A stretch of DNA of 64,000 nucleotides from Doryteuthis pealeii (GCA_023376005.1 CM042138.1:99386619-99450618); one strand, 5' to 3'; positions 20,872-31,781 are shown, counted from the first letter of the stretch. Made by a program: numbers and translations. The notes: generated by a model not told the origin, from the letters alone.

Positions 20872-22489
20872 CTTTTTTCTTTTTAAAGTTTTGTTGTTTT
20901 TTAATAAAAAGTAGAAAAAGTTTTTAACAAAACAATCCAAAGCAGGTTAATTTTATTGAATATTTTTATTTTATTCTTATTTACTTAAATCGTTGGATAA
21001 TTTTTTTTACTTGAAATTGAAACAGCGCATACCCATACAAATTATTTAAAGTTCAATAATTAATCCATCACCCTCTAACCAGCAGCTGTGATTGATTTAG
21101 AGTTCGATAAATCGAAATAATTTGATTTTCGCTGAGGTAACCTAGGTTGTTGACAGAGATCAACTTTTTTTAAGTGGTGGATAGTAGTTTGGCTTTTTAA
21201 AATCTAAAGTTTAAGTATACTTTGAAATAAAATAAAACCTTATCCGTCTAACATTTCCAAAAATAACTTTTTTTTAAATGTAGTCATTATTAATAAGAAG
21301 TTTGAATTTTACCATATAAAAAAAACTAAGGTTGTTTAAATTTTTGATTTAAAATTTAATAACTTATCAATAAACAGTGAACGTGGAATTTTAAAAAGTA
21401 TAAAGTCCTTTTTTTCTTTTACACATTTATCACGATCAAATGGTTATCTTTGATGTTTGTTTGGGGGAGGTAATGAGTTGCCCTGTGATACCGGTTCAGG
21501 TTGGACTAGCACTATAGATATTTTACAACTGCGCTCGATCGAAGCAAATAAATAAAAAATAAAAAAAGGACAAAAGATCGATCATCAATGAAATAAAAAA
21601 AAAAAGACAAAAGAAAAGGGAAATAGATCGATCTTAATTTCCACCGCCACAACTAAAACCAATCTCTTACATGATTGTCTCAGTGGTAGAGCACTGGGTC
21701 CGTGACATTCATATATTTCTGAGGTCAGTCTAGGCTAGGATATAGAGGGTAAGGCCTTGACCACACACACAAACACTTGCAAGGAAAACTTCAAAATAGA
21801 GGGGGAGCGCGCTTTATTGAAAGAGTTTAAACTTGAAATATGAGTAACCTCCCCCCACACACACAGAAGTATAAAAACAACAACACAAACAACTTCGCCA
21901 CAGAAAAAAAATAGTTGACAAACTTGTCTCACAAACTAAACCATAAAACTAAAGTCAGCGGGTGCCTCAAATTCGTGGCCCTGTGCCATATTAAGAAAAG
22001 CTTAGATAATCATTTTAAAATAATCAGGTGATTAATGCTTTACCGAAAGAAAGTCTTGGAACAGGATTCTGGTTTGAGCCTGCGGGCAAGTTATCATATC
22101 AAAAAACACCCTGCACCCGGTTATTTTTTTAGTTTTAAAAGACCAGAAAAAAATGTACAGATTAATTCAACTGTAAAAGAATTATTGCTCGTCCTGACAA
22201 AAAAATAAATGAGTAAATAAATTAAATTAAACATTAGTACACACGACAACGATGGGTTGATTAGGAGGTGTGTGCAATAAGAAAAGAAACAAATCGGGTT
22301 CTAAGCCGACCGGGATTTGAGGAGAAAATTAAATAAATAAATATAAATGACCATAGCGTATTAAATGCCTTCAACCCACCCCCTATCCCGACCCGACATT
22401 TATCAGAAACCAATTATTTAGTAAAATTTGTGAAAACAGTCATACTACTGGGGATTTTTCTCATTAAGAGTGTGTTAATGTTGTCTTAG
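20872..22489. other. Unassigned AT-rich stretch with one tRNA-like head
   Basis: GTCTCAGTGGTAGAGCACTG at about 21676-21695 resembles a tRNA A-box arm, but no matching B box or cloverleaf follows. Nothing else recognised. Confidence 0.35.
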
Positions 22490-22850
22490 TGTGACCCTCA
22501 TGGCCAGTTACTTCGATGTCAATAAAAATCTACATTTGTTTCTTCTCTCTATTCTTTTCCCTCCTTCTCTCTCTCTCTCCATACATATATATTTTGTCTG
22601 TTCATTCGTAACCATATCTAAGTCTGGACATTAAATTCAATCTCTCATATATATGTACAGATAGAGAGAGAAAACTATATTTTGTTCGTTTTTTCTCTAT
22701 ATTATTATTATTATACCATTAGTAAACATATCTAAGTCTAGACATTAAAGTTAATCTCTCTATATCTATCTTTTTATTTGTCCATTAGTGACCATACCTA
22801 AGTCTGGACATTAAAATCAATCTGACCAATATTTATCATTTACTAAGCTA
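22490..22850 (+). repeat. Diverged tandem repeat
   Basis: The block ACCATATCTAAGTCTGGACA with TTAAATTCAATCT is present three times (near 22611, 22727 and 22791) with TCTATATAT spacers. Confidence 0.6.
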
Positions 22851-22854
22851 AACA

Positions 22855-22955
22855 AAGTTTGGCACAAGGCCAGAAGTATGGGGCATCCAGTAAGACTCGA
22901 ACTCAGCCTAGCTAACGAACTAACCATTTATTTACACCATGCGAGGTACTCCTAT
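22855..22955 (-). mobile_element. SINE-B fragment
   Basis: Minus strand ACCTCGCATGGTGTAAAT, GAGTTCGAGTCTTACTGG, ATGCCCCATACTTCTGGC, CTTGTGCCAAACTTTG. Confidence 0.72.
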
Positions 22956-23203
22956 CTATCAGTTTGTTTGTTTTTATATCTATATATATGTCTGTCCGTG
23001 TGTCTTAGTCTGTTAAAAGTGTCATAAAAATTAAATTTTAATTAAAGATAAAAAGTTATTTTTTCGCTTTATTCTAGAAAAACAACAACAATAATATGAG
23101 TACAACACCCAAACTTTTCACTTTGAGAAAATATGTCAACAATGGTTTAAAAATAGATAAATAAATAAAGCTAAAAAAAATACTTTTTTTTTTCAAAACT
23201 TAC
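22956..23203 (-). other. Start of the first intron of the phospholipase B-like gene
   Basis: It opens with GTAAGT on the minus strand directly after the coding exon, followed by a poly-A stretch. The acceptor was not located in this window. Confidence 0.5.
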
Positions 23204-23508
23204 CCAGTTGAATTAGTGGCATCTTTGAATATCCCTTGTGTGATCCAATTCTGTGTGGGTTCTCCTTGGTGAACAGAATATTTGCCCAGGCTATAGGACA
23301 CATAGTAGGTCTGATGACCACACACCACAGACTCGGACAAGATAGCCGCAAGTATAAAAAACAGAAGCTGGACAACGTGCTTATTTTTGTTCATCTTCAT
23401 CACTTTTGTGGTGTCCTGCTTATTTTTCTTCAACGTCTTCCCAGAGCCGACACCACTGCCGTCAATAAAATCATCAGAGCAGACAAGAAATGCCGCTGAC
23501 TGTTTCAT
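23204..23508 (-). CDS. Phospholipase B-like protein, first coding exon (partial)
   Basis: This exon gives 101 codons plus two bases. Residues 1-43 are polar and basic. Residues 44-63 (VVQLLFFILAAILSESVVCG) form one hydrophobic segment that would act as a signal peptide or signal anchor, so the product should enter the secretory/lysosomal route. The rest contains YYVSYSLGKYSVHQGEPTQN and ends KDATNSTG. In phospholipase B-like proteins (PLBD1, PLBD2, Drosophila lamina ancestor) the mature N-terminus has this pattern and continues NSTGWGxLEI. The family are N-terminal nucleophile hydrolases of lysosomes; the catalytic Cys lies further on and is not in this exon. The exon ends at a good donor, GG|GTAAGT, in phase 2, so the split Gly codon precedes Trp. 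Met37 or Met39 (MKMNKNK) are alternative starts that would give a normal short signal peptide. Later exons were not found. Confidence 0.68.
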
Positions 23509-23555
23509 TTTAAGGTACCTGACTAAAACTACAAACTAGAAGGCTCGGGCAAGCG

Positions 23556-23565
23556 CTTATATATC
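23556..23565 (-). promoter_or_regulatory. TATA box for the phospholipase B-like gene
   Basis: GATATATAAG on the minus strand lies about 48 bp before the first ATG, leaving room for a start of transcription about 30 bp downstream and a very short leader. The placement fits, but TATA-like strings are common in this AT-rich window. Confidence 0.4.
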
Positions 23566-24280
23566 TACAGGAGTTTAAATAATCATGTGTGGACTCTCTC
23601 ACTTAAAGCAATGTTCAATCTTGCCTTGTTTGTAGTATGTATGTACGTGTGTTTGAGGGATAGAAGCAGTAGTGAAAGTAACGACGAAAACTCGTTTCGG
23701 CAATGTTCGGCTTTTTCCGGAACCGCATCGTCAGAAAAAGAAAAAGAAGAAAAAGAAAAGGCAGGTGCGTGATTTAACGCGAAACGTTTGTGTCATTTTT
23801 ACACGGGAGGAGCACAGCTCAGTCGTTTTGCAAAAGTTAGGACTCCTCTATTCTATCTTTTTTTTTTTTTTTTTAAGAAAGTTGTCTGCCCAACTTGAAA
23901 TTTTTCAACGAGGTTTTTTGATAAATTTACTCGGTTCCCATGAGGAGGAAAAACGGAAATGAAGTCGAAAATTTTTGTAGAAAGCTACGGAAGGAAGTTC
24001 ATTTTCTTTTGAGAGTAAATCTAAAAAATCATACCGGCAACCTTAAAAAGAAAGAAAAAAGTTGTTTTCTTGCACCCTTTCTCTCAATTTTTTTATTCCC
24101 CTCATTTCTTGGATTTTGTGTGTGTGTACGACATACGTACACATAAATATTTGTGATAAATCAAGATATAGAAAAAGAAAGAAGAAATTGTCTGTAAAAA
24201 AAAAATGTATATTTAATTGTTGTAAGTCAGTAATCAAATTTGTGGGCTGTTTCATAACTGGTGTTTACATATTTCTAACT
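23566..24280. other. Unassigned upstream region
   Basis: It holds a purine-rich stretch (23733-23765) and a T run (23859-23875). No other exon or promoter element recognised. Confidence 0.35.
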
Positions 24281-24289
24281 AGTGACGCA

Positions 24290-24790
24290 AGGTCTATGTT
24301 CGAGGCCAGTTTTTTGTTTTTTGTTTTTTGTTTTGTTTTTTTGTTTTTTTAAGCAAATAAGGCTTGCTTTTGCTCTTTCTATTTTTTTTTATTTATTTCT
24401 TTCTTTCTTTTCTTTTTTCTTTTTTCTTTTTTCTCTCGTTTTCTTTTTCTTTCGCCCTTTCTTTCTGTTTTTTTCTTTTGTTTTCCCTCTCTTTTTCTCA
24501 ATGTTCGAGCCCAGATTTTTTTAAAAATTCAAATAATTCATTTTCATTTTTCGTTTTCTTTATCTTTCTCCCTCTTCCTCTTTCTTTCTTTCGTTTCCCC
24601 CCTCTCTCTCATTTGTTAGAGCCCCGGTTTAAAAAAAATCAAATAATTCATTTTTCATTTTCTTTCTTTTTCGCTTTCTTTCTTTCTCTCTCCCCCTCCC
24701 TCTCTCTGTCTGTCTCTCTAACTCATTGCACAGGTCTGCCAGAGACCAGGTTTTAAAAAATCTCAAGTAATTCATTTTCATTTTCTTTCT
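24290..24790 (+). repeat. Pyrimidine-rich tandem repeat, about 112-bp unit
   Basis: AAATTCAAATAATTCATTTT, AAATCAAATAATTCATTTTT and AAATCTCAAGTAATTCATTT start successive units near 24525, 24637 and 24750, each followed by CTTTCTTTC-type sequence. The T/C-rich open frames here are artefacts of composition. Confidence 0.7.
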
Positions 24791-24794
24791 TGGG

Positions 24795-24998
24795 AAATCC
24801 CCGTGGCGTTAGTGGCTAAGATTGTGGACTGCGGCATCGCGGTCAAGCGAGTTTGAACTCCAGTCGCGCTATTTCGTTAACTTTCGGACTAATACCTTGG
24901 GTAAGGTATGAACCCACTTGTACCCCTGTTCTTCTATAAGAATATCTTTAGCATTAAAGAACCCACGAAGGTTGATATGCCATTAAACAAACCAAACT
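24795..24998 (+). mobile_element. SINE-C, full length
   Basis: Head CCCCGTGGCGTTAGTGGC, B-box-like GAGTTTGAACTCCAGTC, GGACTAATACCTTGGG, then TATCTTTAGCATTAAAG and GAAGGTTGATATGCC followed by TTAAACAAACC. The best plus-strand reference copy for the family. Confidence 0.82.
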
Positions 24999-25855
24999 AT
25001 TCTCTCTTTCTCCCTCTCTTTCCTTTTCTCTTTCTCTTAGAAAAATCAAATGATGCTGATTTAAAATCAAACCTTACCCGAGTTAGAAGATTTTGACACA
25101 AGATTCTTCAAAACCATTTTCCTTCATATCAATTTTTCCTTGTGGAATTTCAGTAAATTTAAGTTTTAATGAGTCTTCTTGAATAATGACTAATTCATTA
25201 AAATTTACTAATATTTTAATTGACACGTAAATAAATTTGGGAAATGTGATTTTTTTTTTCGTTCATTTATAAGTTTAAAATTAGGTAAATAGCATTTGAG
25301 TGAACAATTTCAATAATAGTTTTCCTATGTAGATAAAAATCATTGCTACGTGTGACATCTTTTCTTCAAGTTCCATTTTAGTTTATTGTTCCTTAATATC
25401 CCATACCTTTACTTTAAACTTACATTTAAAGAATTGATCTGCGTGTGTGTGGCATAGCTATGTTTGTTCTATAAACTTTGGGTTTTAAAGTTCGTTCTTT
25501 ATTATATTTCTTTTTTAATTTTTTGTTGAAGTTGATCAATTAAAGGAGGAAATGCATTCTCCTGATGATGGCCACATAGTCGAAGCTAGTAGGGAAAAAA
25601 TGTTTGTCTTATTTTTGTGAATATTTTAATAGTAAAAATGACGATGTACTTGTAGAGGAAAGAAGAAGAAAAACACGTTGTAAAAAGATAAACTAATCAA
25701 TACACAAATGAAGGTTAAATCAATTTTCATGAAAATGTATATTTTTTAAAAGTGGAGAAAATGGAGAAAAATACAGAAATTTTTATTTTTTTAAATTTTC
25801 TATATTAGTTGATTTTTCGTAGATTTAAAAAAAAATGTGTTATATCATTATGGAG
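24999..25855. other. Mostly unassigned; a ribozyme-like remnant at 25562
   Basis: CTGATGA at 25562-25568 followed by GGCCACATAGTC and GAAG looks like an eroded hammerhead core from a Penelope-like element (GAAG instead of GAAA). Otherwise AT-rich. Confidence 0.3.
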
Positions 25856-26038
25856 TTTTTCACACTTGCCGTAGCCGGTGATTCGCTGGAGGCTGAGTGA
25901 CAGCAAGTCTCCTAACGACTCCAGGACTCTTCTGAGTATTCTAGCCGATCTGTAGTTTGGATGGTCTCGATTTTTCCTCTGTTTTCCAATTCACTCTAAG
26001 TCTTTTCCAAAACGTTGGGGACCGTTCCAAGAGCACCG
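25855..26038 (-). pseudogene. 5'-truncated LINE 3' end, second copy
   Basis: On the minus strand it begins at a GTVPN-like codon run and continues RILRRVLE-type and CCHSASSE-like codons to GTGAAAAACTC, as the larger copy at 26095-26880 does. About 184 bp. It lies immediately after the ATT tract that ends the larger copy, in the same orientation. Confidence 0.7.
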
Positions 26039-26081
<43 letters not shown>

Positions 26082-26083
26082 TT
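26039..26083. repeat. (ATT)n tract between two LINE ends
   Basis: About 14 ATT units. On the minus strand this follows GTGAAAAACTCAAAAGG and AAATGAAAATG, so it is probably the 3' tail of the 26095-26880 LINE copy. Confidence 0.85.
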
Positions 26084-26094
26084 CATTTTCATTT

Positions 26095-26880
26095 TCACTT
26101 TCACTCCTTTTGAGTTTTTCACATCAGCGTTAGCTGATGGTATTTCACTGGAGGCTGAGTGACAACAAGTCTCCTCAGGTCTCCAGGACTCTTCTGAGTA
26201 TTCTAGCCGATTGCAGCAGTGCAGTAGTCTCGATGGTCTCAATTCTTCCTCTGATTTCCAGATCCTCCAGTCTTTTACTAAGTTTATTGGGACCGTTCCA
26301 AGTGCACCAACTACAATTGGTATCACTTTCACTCTCATATTCCACAGCTTTTTCAATTCTCTGGCAAGATCCAGGTATTTATCCATCTTTTCATTTTCCT
26401 TCAGCTTCACTCTGTGATCTGTTGGAACCGCAAAGTCCACCAGTTGACACGTTCTCTTTTTTTTTTTTTTTTTATTTATTTATTTTTTTTATGAACACTA
26501 GGTTTGGTTTCCTGGCTGGAATAAGGTGACCCGTCTTTATCTCAAAGTCCCAGAAAATTTTATGCGTTTCATTCTCAAGAACAGATTCAGGGTTATGCAT
26601 ATATTTTGTTGTTTGGTCAAAATTTAATTTGTTACATAATTCCCAGTGGATCACCTTCCCAACCCAGTCGTGCCTAGCTTTGTATTCCCGTTGTGCTAGT
26701 TTGCTACATTCACTTAATACATGGTTTACAGTCTCATCTCCGTCACCGCACAGTCTACATTTACTGTTTGTTGCGTCTTATCAATTTTTACTTTCATATC
26801 ATTTGTTCTTATGGCATAATTTTGTGCAGCAATTATTAGCGATTCAGTTTCTTTCTTGAGGTTTCCTCCTCTTAACCATG
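26095..26880 (-). pseudogene. LINE ORF2 C-terminal region
   Basis: The minus strand encodes, with interruptions, a zinc-binding stretch CRLCGDGDETVNHVLSEC (Cx2Cx8Hx4C), then EYKARHDWVGKVIHWELC, PESVLENETHKIFWDFEIKT, a frameshift at the A/T run near 26458-26490, then VPTDHRVKLKENEKMDKYL and LKKLWNMRVKVIPIVVGALG. This order is that of the C-terminus of a LINE reverse transcriptase frequent in mollusc, cnidarian and echinoderm genomes. The RT catalytic domain is absent (5' truncation), and the long T run breaks the frame, so it is dead. Identity rests on recalled family motifs. Confidence 0.8.
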
Positions 26881-26905
26881 TCCAAGTCATTTTATGTGCA
26901 ACATA

Positions 26906-26957
26906 TTATTATTATTATTATTATTATTACTACTACTACTACTACTACTACTACTAC
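26906..26957. repeat. (ATT)n(ACT)n microsatellite
   Basis: About 8 ATT units followed by about 9 ACT units. Confidence 0.92.
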
Positions 26958-27087
26958 AGTTGTTGTTTGGCATTATAAATGTGCCAGTTGATTTTTTTTT
27001 ATAAATTCAAATTTCTAAAGCAAATAACTTCGTTTCTAATGCTAATAAATATAAAATATTCATTTCTATACCAATTTTTATCCAATT

Positions 27088-27093
27088 ATATAC

Positions 27094-27159
<66 letters not shown>

Positions 27160-28818
27160 GTATTTATATGTGTGTGTGTGTGTGTATTTATATGTGTGTG
27201 TGTGTGTGTATTATATGTGTGTGTGTGTGTGTATTTATATATGTGTGTGTGTGTATTTATATATGTGTGTGTGTGTATTTATATATGTATGTGTGTGTAT
27301 TTATATATGTGTGTGTGTGTGTATTTATATATATATGTCTTATATGTGTGTGTGTGTGTATTTATATATGTCTTATGTGTGTGTGTGTATTTATATATAG
27401 GTCTTATATATATGTGTGTGCGTGTATTTATATATAGGACTTATATATATGTGTGTGTGTGTATTTATATATAGGTCCTATATATATGTGTATGTGTGTA
27501 TTTGTATATAGGTCCTATATATATGTGTGTGTGTGTGTTTGTATATAGGTCCTATATATGTGTGTGTGTGTTTGTATATAGGTCCTATATATATGTGTGT
27601 GTGTGTGTTTGTATATAGGTCCTATATATATATGTGTGTGTGTGTATTTATATATAGGTCCTATATATATGTGTGTGTGTGTGTATTATATATAGGTCCT
27701 ATATATGTGTGTGTGTGTGTATTTATATATATGTCTTATATTTATGTGTGTGTGTGTATTTATATATATGTCTTATATATATGTGTGTGTGTGTGTATTT
27801 ATATATATCTTATATATATGTGTGTGTGTATTTATATATATGTCTTATATATGTGTGTGTGTGTGTATTTATATATATGTCTTATATATGTGTGTGTGTG
27901 TGTATTATATATATGTCTTATATATGTGTGTGTGTGTGTGTATTTATATATATTGTCTTATATATGTGTGTGTGTGTGTGTATTTATATACATATGTCTT
28001 ATATATTTATGTGTGTGTGTGTGTGTATTTATATATATATGTCTTATATATATATGTGTGTGTGTGTGTATTTATATATATATGTCTTATATATATATGT
28101 GTGTGTGTGTGTGTATTTATATATATATATGTCTTATATATATATGTGTGTGTGTGTATTTATATATATATGTCTTATATATGTGTGTGTGTGTGTGTAT
28201 TTATATATATGTCATATATATGTGTGTGTGTGTGTATATATGTGTGTGTGTATTTATATATGTCATATATATATGTGTGTGTGTATTTATATATATGTCA
28301 TATATATGTGTGTATTTATATATATGTCTTTATATATATGTGCGTGTCTGTGTGATTTATATATATGTCTTATATATATATGTGCGTGTCTGTGTGTATT
28401 TATATATATGTCTTATATATATATGTGCGTGTGTGTGTGTATTATATATATGTCTTATATATATATGTGCGTGTGTGTGTGTATTTATATATATGTCTTA
28501 TATATATGTGTGTGTGTGTGTGTATTTATATATGTCTTATATATATATGTGCGTGTGTGTGTGTGTATTTATATATATGTCTTATATATATATATATATG
28601 TGCGTGTGTGTGTGTGTGTATTTATATATATGTCTTATATATGTGTGTGTGTGTGTGTATTTATATATATATATGTCTTATATATGTGTGTATGTATGTA
28701 TATATCTGTGTGTGTATTTATATATATATGTCTTATATATATGTGTGTGTGTATGTATGTATATATCTCTGTGTGTGTATTTATATATATGGCATATATG
28801 TCATATATGTGTGTATGC

Positions 28819-28865
<47 letters not shown>
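27088..28865 (+). repeat. 1.8-kb compound minisatellite
   Basis: A TA block (27098-27148) is followed by dozens of 30-45-bp units of form (TG)n-TATTTATATATA-variant. The variant word changes in blocks: TAGGTCCTATATATA (about 27440-27715), ATGTCTTATATATA (27715-28205), ATGTCATATATA (28205-28315), TGTGCGTGTCTGTG (28330-28400) and others. A pure TA block ends the array (28820-28864). Frames of up to 469 codons here are simple-sequence artefacts (CVCVCIYI-type). Confidence 0.95.
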
Positions 28866-28868
<3 letters not shown>

Positions 28869-28964
28869 GTCACGCGTCTGTTTTGGTAGGTACGTGTCGA
28901 CTTATAACTCAGAAAACAGAGGTCATTGAACATTGAAATAGCACATACATTTTAATATGTTTGT

Positions 28965-29660
28965 GATAAGGTAAACTATGAAATTTAGTTTTTGATTTTT
29001 ACTGATTAAATGATATAATTGGATAACTAAAAATCAGTTGATTTGTGGAACTGTTCATAGTTCTTCAGCATGTGCAAATAAATACAAAATACTAATAAGG
29101 ACACACTTTTAATTCTTAGCTTCTCTGTAAAAACGAATAATTTTTTATCACTAACTCCACAAGCAATTAAGAACTGAATTTTAAAAAATTGTCAAATAAG
29201 GACTTTTTTCTTAGAACAAAATATATTAATTTTTGATCAGTGTAACTCAAAAACGTTTTATTAGGAAGAAATAAACTAATAATTGAATAAACGAATAATT
29301 TTTATTTCAATTAAAACGCGATATTTTCCCACTACAAACGACTTTTTATTGTTATACTTTTAGGAGTAAAAAAGAATAAATTAAACGAATGCGTTTTTTT
29401 ATCACTGTAAGTCAAGAAATTAAGAACTGAATCTAAACTTTTGCCATGTGTTCAATTTTTTTTTTAAATTATGTTTTAAAACACTCATGAGTTTGGTCTT
29501 ATATTTTTACAAATAATATTTTAAATGTAAAAAAAAAAAAAAGAAGAAAAGAAACAATTAATAAAATAAACGAACATTTTAATACGCGAATTCTTAGCGA
29601 TTTCTTTTTTAATTTGATAAGAAATTTGGTAAATTATTTTCCAATTATTCATTCTCATAA
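28965..29660 (+). repeat. Diverged direct duplication, left copy
   Basis: AAATTTAGTTTTTGATTTTT, GATTTGTGGAACTGTTCA and GCGAATTCTTAGCGATTTC recur in the same order at 31075-31500. The pair brackets the mariner and gag-pol relics. Confidence 0.65.
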
Positions 29661-29844
29661 TCCTTTCTGCTTATTTTAATTGTCACGTCTTGCTGTTCCT
29701 AAAATTATTTTAGTCCGATCATAGACCGAGTATTGCTAAATTGTCTAAAATACAAATAAAACCGACATCTCACTTTTTTTTAGATATATTTACCAAAATT
29801 ACATTGAAATATCTTGAAATGCTATTGATTAAATCTATTTAAAG

Positions 29845-30085
29845 AGATCACCACTGGCTTCAACCAAAAACTCTTGATGACTTTGGAATCTTTTACCAGC
29901 TTTTTAGACAGTCTCCTTATTTAAATTGGTAAATGATGCCGTTATCCGGGCCTTTATTTCATCTTTGGTGATGCGCGGAGTTTTGTAGGCATCTCGCTCG
30001 ATCGCGCACCACACATAATAATCAAGGGGGTTGCAATCCGGAGGAGCCAGGCGGCTAGATGTAACAGAATTTCCAGAAAATTCTT
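29845..30085 (-). pseudogene. mariner-type transposase, C-terminal part
   Basis: The minus strand encodes NSVTSSRLAPPDCNPLDYYV then WCAIERDAYKTP, ITKDEIKARI and, after an in-frame stop at KETV, KAGKRFQSHQEFLVEASGDL. PDCNPLDYYVW is the conserved third-Asp block of mariner-like (maT/Tc1-mariner) transposases, and the A.GDLF end is also typical. The two earlier catalytic Asp residues and the DNA-binding domain are missing and a stop interrupts the rest, so it is inactive. Confidence 0.82.
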
Positions 30086-30204
30086 CCAAGTCTTGTTCGG
30101 AATTTGTCTCAGGTCTCCACTCGCCGCTTCGAGCCGCCATGCTTATGAGTGACAGCTGTTTATATAGCAAACAGCACGTGTCAACGTGTTTTGTACGCGT
30201 GGTT

Positions 30205-30400
30205 CGACGATCGTGCGCCTGTATGTGTTGGGAGGATTTCCGGACACCACCGTGGCCATTCGTGAATGCTTTGACTTCGGTAAGTGAGCACTCCCCGGAT
30301 CCCACCTGTATGATCCGAAGATCTAGCTTACCTAGGTCGAAGCGTCCATGAGTTGCCGCAACGGTGGCCGGAAATCCTCCTCAACACATACAGGCGGTAG
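30205..30400. repeat. Inverted repeat near the gag-pol relic
   Basis: CGCCTGTATGTGTTGGGAGG then ATTTCCGG (from about 30220) is inverted at about 30368-30399 (CCGGAAATCCTCCTCAACAC then ATACAGGCGG). Arms about 32 bp, spacer about 120 bp. Confidence 0.7.
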
Positions 30401-30860
30401 TGTCTCCGTTGATGATCGTCACACGCAAATACCACTTTGTCCATGATCGGCAAACGTCTTTGCTGGCTATTGATTGAGAACAACTGGAGTCAACGAGCCC
30501 CATACTCAGCATCCTGTTTATTTGGATTGTGATTACAGATAGTAACGAGCTCTTAGGTATCATAGGGAAAGGACTGGCACCATCGTCTATTCCTCTGTCT
30601 CGTTTCCTGAACAGGTCCGTGCCAGGTGACCTACTTTGTGGCAACGGAAACGGCACATCTCCCATCGTGGTCATCACGCACTTATCCTGCCCTTCTTTCG
30701 CCGTCTCTGTAAGCTCTGACAATGTGAGAGGTCCATTGTAGTTTTTCGAGTTATCTGATTTGAAGTCCGGGTTCTGTTTTTCTGTATTATGTTTGTGTTT
30801 GAGGAATTGTTTGTTGGTGGATAAGCAATCTGGTGAGAATTTCTCAGCCGGTGTGTCTGC
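30378..30860 (-). pseudogene. Retrotransposon gag-pol relic (zinc knuckle and protease)
   Basis: One minus-strand frame reads RCHKVGHLARTC, the H-x4-C end of a gag zinc knuckle. A second frame continues with TIQINRMLSMGLVDSSCSQS then IASKDVCRSWTKW. This matches retropepsin-type proteases in which a strand is followed by LVDTG(C/A)S. Here the catalytic D-S/T-G reads D-S-S. A stop follows ACMC and the two parts are in different frames, so the element is broken. Reverse transcriptase, integrase and LTRs were not seen next to it. A Ty3-like or related LTR element is likely. Confidence 0.6.
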
Positions 30861-30875
30861 AATATCTTTTATGTT

Positions 30876-31048
30876 GGTAAGTCGTCGGGGGGTGGCCTAA
30901 AGGAGACTTTTTCATTAACGCTAGACCAAGGAGATTGTTTGGGCGTCTGAGGCGGCACGCCACACCTAAAACAATCTCTTCGCTGAATCCACGAGGGCCG
31001 CTATCGTACCAGGAACATCGTGGTTCCTTCTCCGACGCTCTACTACGT
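30876..31048 (-). mobile_element. SINE-A copy
   Basis: Minus strand: GTAGAGCGTCGGAGAAGG, then GGTGTGGCGTGCCGCCTC, CTAGCGTTAATGAAAAAG, TTAGGCCACCCCCCGACG. The tRNA-like head is partly rearranged. Confidence 0.72.
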
Positions 31049-31069
31049 AGAAACGCGAAAGTAATAATC

Positions 31070-31500
31070 TATGATAGTTAAGTAGGAAATTTAGTTTTTG
31101 ATTTTCACCGATTAAATGATTTAATTCAATAATTAAAAATCAATCTATTTGTGGAACTCTTCACAGTTTTTCATAAGTACAAAAAGCGTGTGCACACATT
31201 GATTTCATTGGCGAAATTTGAATTTAATGTTCTTTCCAAAATTATTGTTTTGAAATTTAGTACTAATTGTAAAAAGAAATCTTAATTTTGAAACTAAAAA
31301 ATAAAAAAAATGAAAAATAAAAAAATACGAAAATGTTTCAAACATTTTTGAAATAGTATTAAAATACTATTAATATTTTAAATGTAAACGAAAAAGAAAA
31401 AAAAAACAAGTTTCTAAAATAAACGAATATTGTAATATGCGAATTCTTAGCGATTTTTTTAATTTGATAAGGAATTTGCAGAATTATTTTCCTCTTAACC
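31070..31500 (+). repeat. Diverged direct duplication, right copy
   Basis: AAATTTAGTTTTTGATTTTC, TATTTGTGGAACTCTTCACA, ATATTTTAAATGTAAACG and GCGAATTCTTAGCGATTTTT align with 28965-29660, with a deletion of about 200 bp. Confidence 0.65.
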
Positions 31501-31563
31501 ATCTCTTACTCCTCTCCCAAACTCTTTCTCTCTGATTCTTTGGTACTCCTAAAATGTTTCTGC

Positions 31564-31568
<5 letters not shown>

Positions 31569-31613
<45 letters not shown>
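31569..31613. repeat. (TA)n microsatellite
   Basis: About 22 TA units. Confidence 0.95.
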
Positions 31614-31618
<5 letters not shown>

Positions 31619-31734
31619 TGAAATTGATTAATGCGCAATGGGTTTGGATTAATTTTTATCAGTGAGTGCCAAAATTATTTGACGAGTGTGTAGACATAGC
31701 TCTGTGTGTGTCTGCGTGTGCGCGTATGTTGTGT

Positions 31735-31735
<1 letters not shown>

Positions 31736-31781
<46 letters not shown>
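31736..31781. repeat. (TAA)n microsatellite
   Basis: About 15 TAA units. Confidence 0.95.

Noticed and set aside
24364..24756. 130-codon hydrophobic frame (LLLFLFFFIY-type)
   Set aside because: Translation of T/C-rich tandem repeats.
26137..26529. Plus-strand 130-codon frame
   Set aside because: Antisense of the LINE C-terminal region, which explains its length.
27527..28936. 469-codon open frame
   Set aside because: It is translated TATG/TGTG minisatellite (CVCVCIYI-type residues), with equally long frames in the other phases.
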